A DNA stretch of 64,000 nt from Desulfosudis oleivorans (GTDB lineage: Bacteria; Desulfobacterota; Desulfobacteria; Desulfobacterales; SURF-7): the NCBI GenBank assembly GCA_020723305.1, contig DYJC01000020.1, positions 1 to 64,000 on the forward strand, read 5' to 3'. Under the pieces are notes generated by a model. It had not been told where the DNA came from. It saw only the letters and a program-made list of their open reading frames with translations, and searched no databases. The position numbers and the translations under genes were made by a program. Position 1 is the first letter of the stretch; every line of letters begins with the position of its first letter. Shown here one piece after another: positions 62,186 to 64,000 of this stretch.

Positions 62186-63228
62186 CGTCTTTTTTGCGCC
62201 CGGTGGTGAATCAGTTCCCCGACAATGCTGACGGCTATTTCCTCCGGGGTTTCTGCGCTTATGGAAAGTCCGATCGGGCTGTGGACTCTTGCCAGATCAA
62301 GATCCGTGAACCCTTCCTGAAGGAGTGCCTTGTAAATGGAATCCCTTTTTCTTCGACTTCCGATCATTCCGATATAACCTGCCTGGGTTCGTAATGCCTG
62401 TGCCAGCACGGTCTTGTCATGCAGATGGCCGCGAGTGACAATAACAACATAGCTGTGGTCATCTAAATCCTGGTTGCGGAAGCAGTTTTCAAAAGAATCC
62501 AGAACAACAACCCCGGCTGGAGAAGGAAATCGTTTTTTATTGGCAAACTCCATCCGGTCGTCGAGGATCAAGGTGTGAAACCCGACATTCATAGCCAGAG
62601 AGGAAACTTCTTTTGCAACATGCCCTGCACCGAAGATATAGACTGTATGACTGCATTCAAGTATGTCAATACAGTAATTCCGCCCTTCCATCACAAGGAT
62701 AGAAGATCCGATTGCGTTTTTAATCAGGCGCAGGATATCTTCATGAATTTCAGGGTCGGTCGCGAATACTTGAATATCCTTCCCGTCTTTCAGCAGCATC
62801 CTTCGGACTACCGTGAGGCATTTATTGATTTCATGAAACTCTGTACACAAAAGCCTTGTCCGGAGCTTTTTTTCGGTTTGAACAACGGACTCGAACAGAG
62901 ATATTGTATCCTTATCAGACGGGATGTATTCACATAGAACTTGCAGATGGCCGCCGCAGATCATCTCTGTTTCAGCCAAAGTTTCGGAAGACAGATCAAG
63001 TTCAAAGAGGGCGGAACATCCGGTTTTAAAAGCATCCATGGCCGCTTTGATTGCAGAGGCCTCGACAAGCCCGCCGCCGATGGTTCCGGATAGGCTCCTA
63101 TTCCGACGAACCACCATCCTGGCACCCGAAGTCCGTGGTGTAGATCCTTTGCTGTTCACGATCCGGGCAAGGACAAGATCTTCACCTGTTTTTACAATAT
63201 CGAGTATGGTTGTAAAAATATTGTTCAT
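62182..63228 (-). CDS. xdhC: XdhC/CoxI-family molybdenum-cofactor maturation protein
   Basis: A 348-residue protein that binds Mo cofactor and inserts its sulfurated form into xanthine-dehydrogenase-type enzymes. The XdhC N-terminal domain has STPRTSGARMVV, IGGGLVEA and ICGGHLQVL (Cys-Gly-Gly). The Rossmann-like C-terminal domain has YIFGAGHVAKEV, GMIGSRRKRDSI and HSPIGLSISAETPEEIAVSI. It forms an operon with the MobA-HD fusion. No molybdenum hydroxylase gene is in the window. Confidence 0.9.
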   Translation of the reverse strand: MNNIFTTILDIVKTGEDLVLARIVNSKGSTPRTSGARMVVRRNRSLSGTIGGGLVEASAIKAAMDAFKTGCSALFELDLSSETLAETEMICGGHLQVLCEYIPSDKDTISLFESVVQTEKKLRTRLLCTEFHEINKCLTVVRRMLLKDGKDIQVFATDPEIHEDILRLIKNAIGSSILVMEGRNYCIDILECSHTVYIFGAGHVAKEVSSLAMNVGFHTLILDDRMEFANKKRFPSPAGVVVLDSFENCFRNQDLDDHSYVVIVTRGHLHDKTVLAQALRTQAGYIGMIGSRRKRDSIYKALLQEGFTDLDLARVHSPIGLSISAETPEEIAVSIVGELIHHRAQKRR

Positions 63229-63241
63229 GTAAGTATCTTAT

Positions 63242-63388
63242 TGCAAGCTATCTCAAAAAAAAGATTTTGGTTCAAAATCAAGGCGGATTCAGATTTTAAA
63301 CCGCAGGCATACTCGAAGTATGTCGAGGATTTGAAAACTGAATCCAACGCAGAGTTTGAGCCAAAAGACCTTTTTGAGATAGCTTGCA
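63242..63388. repeat. 147-bp palindromic element with 18-bp terminal inverted repeats
   Basis: TGCAAGCTATCTCAAAAA (63242-63259) and its exact complement (63371-63388) bound an element whose middle is also partly palindromic (GGATTCAGATTTT with AAAACTGAATCC; CATACTCGAAGTATG). It ends at the base before the stop codon of the MoaD-like gene. Non-coding; a MITE-like or REP-like element. Confidence 0.7.
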
Positions 63389-63622
63389 TTAACCGCCCGT
63401 AATATAGGCCACAATGTTGACCTGGTCGTTGTCTTTCAGTTTTGTGGATTTCCAGGCAGCATCCTGATTGATGAAAGCCTGCACATTTCTCTGTGCATCT
63501 TTCTTTAGACCGATCCGCTGGAAAAGATCCATAATGGTGCTGCCTTCCGGCATCTCGATCACAGGATTTTTTTCAATCTCTTGTATTTTCAGAAATCCCG
63601 TGTATCCAACATGGATTTTCAT
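63389..63622 (-). CDS. MoaD/ThiS-family sulfur carrier protein
   Basis: A 77-residue beta-grasp protein ending in the required Gly-Gly (VNIVAYITGG), the site that is adenylated and thiocarboxylated. The pattern PEGSTIMDLFQRIGL and AFINQDAAWKSTKLKDND is typical of MoaD-like proteins found beside aldehyde ferredoxin oxidoreductases, donating sulfur for molybdopterin or tungstopterin. AGGAG precedes ATG 63622. It lies 21 bases after the next upstream gene, so they are probably cotranscribed. Confidence 0.85.
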   Translation of the reverse strand: MKIHVGYTGFLKIQEIEKNPVIEMPEGSTIMDLFQRIGLKKDAQRNVQAFINQDAAWKSTKLKDNDQVNIVAYITGG

Positions 63623-63643
63623 TTTTTTCTCCTGAACAGCTGC

Positions 63644-63997
63644 TTATTTTTTTTTGAAATTGCCGGTAGCATACCCCAGGAAAATGTTAAACGGGATACT
63701 CAGCGCCCGGCTCCCCAGGATGTCCAGATCCCGGTTGGCTTCAGCCTTGAACAGGCCTGTGGGGTCTGGATTGGTCAGAACTTTAAAGGCGGTATTCCCA
63801 TTCTTCCATACATACGCAAAATCATACTCCGTCAGGATATTGTCAACAGAAAAAGTTCCTTTATGGAAAATAAATCGTTTTCCCCTTTTCCCATCCTTGG
63901 TCATCATGACAAACCGATAGTTATGCGTCGTGAGCATATCCCGGACATATTTTTTGGTTTTGATGTTCAGCTTTATGATCAGCGGCAGGATAAACAT
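63644..63997 (-). CDS. Hypothetical protein, possibly truncated by the window edge
   Basis: At least 117 residues; the first in-frame ATG (63997) is three bases from the window end, so the true start may lie outside. It opens with a hydrophobic stretch (FILPLIIKLNI), followed by a domain rich in aromatic and basic residues (YRFVMMTKDGKRGKRFIFHK, TEYDFAYVWKNGNTAFKVL) and a basic C-terminus. No family recognised. It precedes the MoaD-like gene on the same strand and may share its operon. Confidence 0.45.
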   Translation of the reverse strand: MFILPLIIKLNIKTKKYVRDMLTTHNYRFVMMTKDGKRGKRFIFHKGTFSVDNILTEYDFAYVWKNGNTAFKVLTNPDPTGLFKAEANRDLDILGSRALSIPFNIFLGYATGNFKKK

Positions 63998-64000
63998 CAG

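Overview
The window looks like chromosome from a Gram-negative anaerobe, most likely a Desulfobacterota bacterium (Desulfobacterales-like). This is inferred from LPS genes (lpxK, lptF, lptG), a hydrogenase-related membrane complex, molybdenum-enzyme maturation genes, archease/RtcB, PEP-CTERM-like and choice-of-anchor-type secreted proteins, and two genes that only make sense if UGA is read as selenocysteine. No rRNA, tRNA or CRISPR array was seen.

Layout. 1-2.3 kb: five small same-strand genes, most followed by an imperfect palindrome resembling an integron attC site, probably the edge of a gene-cassette array. 2.4-7.6 kb (minus strand): lpxK, lptG, lptF and a GspE/PilT-type ATPase. 7.7-12.4 kb: a DUF4143 ATPase, a LoiP/YggG-like protease, an ArnT-like glycosyltransferase and a PagL-like lipid A deacylase, so envelope and lipid A functions dominate the first 12 kb. 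12.4-17.7 kb: HDOD protein, a Cys-rich mini-protein, archease + RtcB RNA ligase, a periplasmic solute-binding protein and a MazG-like pyrophosphohydrolase. 18-25 kb (minus): a block of secreted proteins (two Lcl-like proteins with VPIP tails, a leucine-rich-repeat/TSP3 protein, two lipoproteins). 25.4-29 kb: a 1199-residue cyclase/ATPase/TPR regulator preceded by two CRP-like sites. 29-34 kb: a nucleotidyltransferase pair with an iterated operator, a Tat-exported FAD oxidoreductase and a phosphohexomutase.

34.1-38.5 kb is the most striking part: an ArsR regulator, a small protein with an in-frame UGA, a TauE/SafE permease, a rhodanese-DsbD-thioredoxin fusion in which both positions of the expected rhodanese Cys pair are UGA, and a membrane fatty-acid-hydroxylase-family protein. 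Each UGA is followed at the right distance by a hairpin that fits the bacterial SECIS rule. I read this as a selenium-dependent sulfur/thiol relay across the inner membrane.

38.6-64 kb: YkgJ and CBS proteins; a large Ig-repeat secreted protein; a 1.15-kb two-gene unit in three tandem copies, of which only the last carries a complete S1/P1-nuclease/phospholipase-like gene; an iron alcohol dehydrogenase; a six-gene Hyf/Ehr-like complex whose large subunit lacks the NiFe-binding cysteines; an AAA ATPase plus a small partner with the look of a defence module; two small secreted proteins; and a molybdenum-enzyme maturation group (MobA-HD fusion, XdhC, MoaD-like).

A 100-122 bp MITE-like element occurs four times (13.7, 17.1, 25.2, 32.4 kb), three times with a 4-bp target duplication. 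Two other palindromic elements lie at 22.9 and 63.2 kb.
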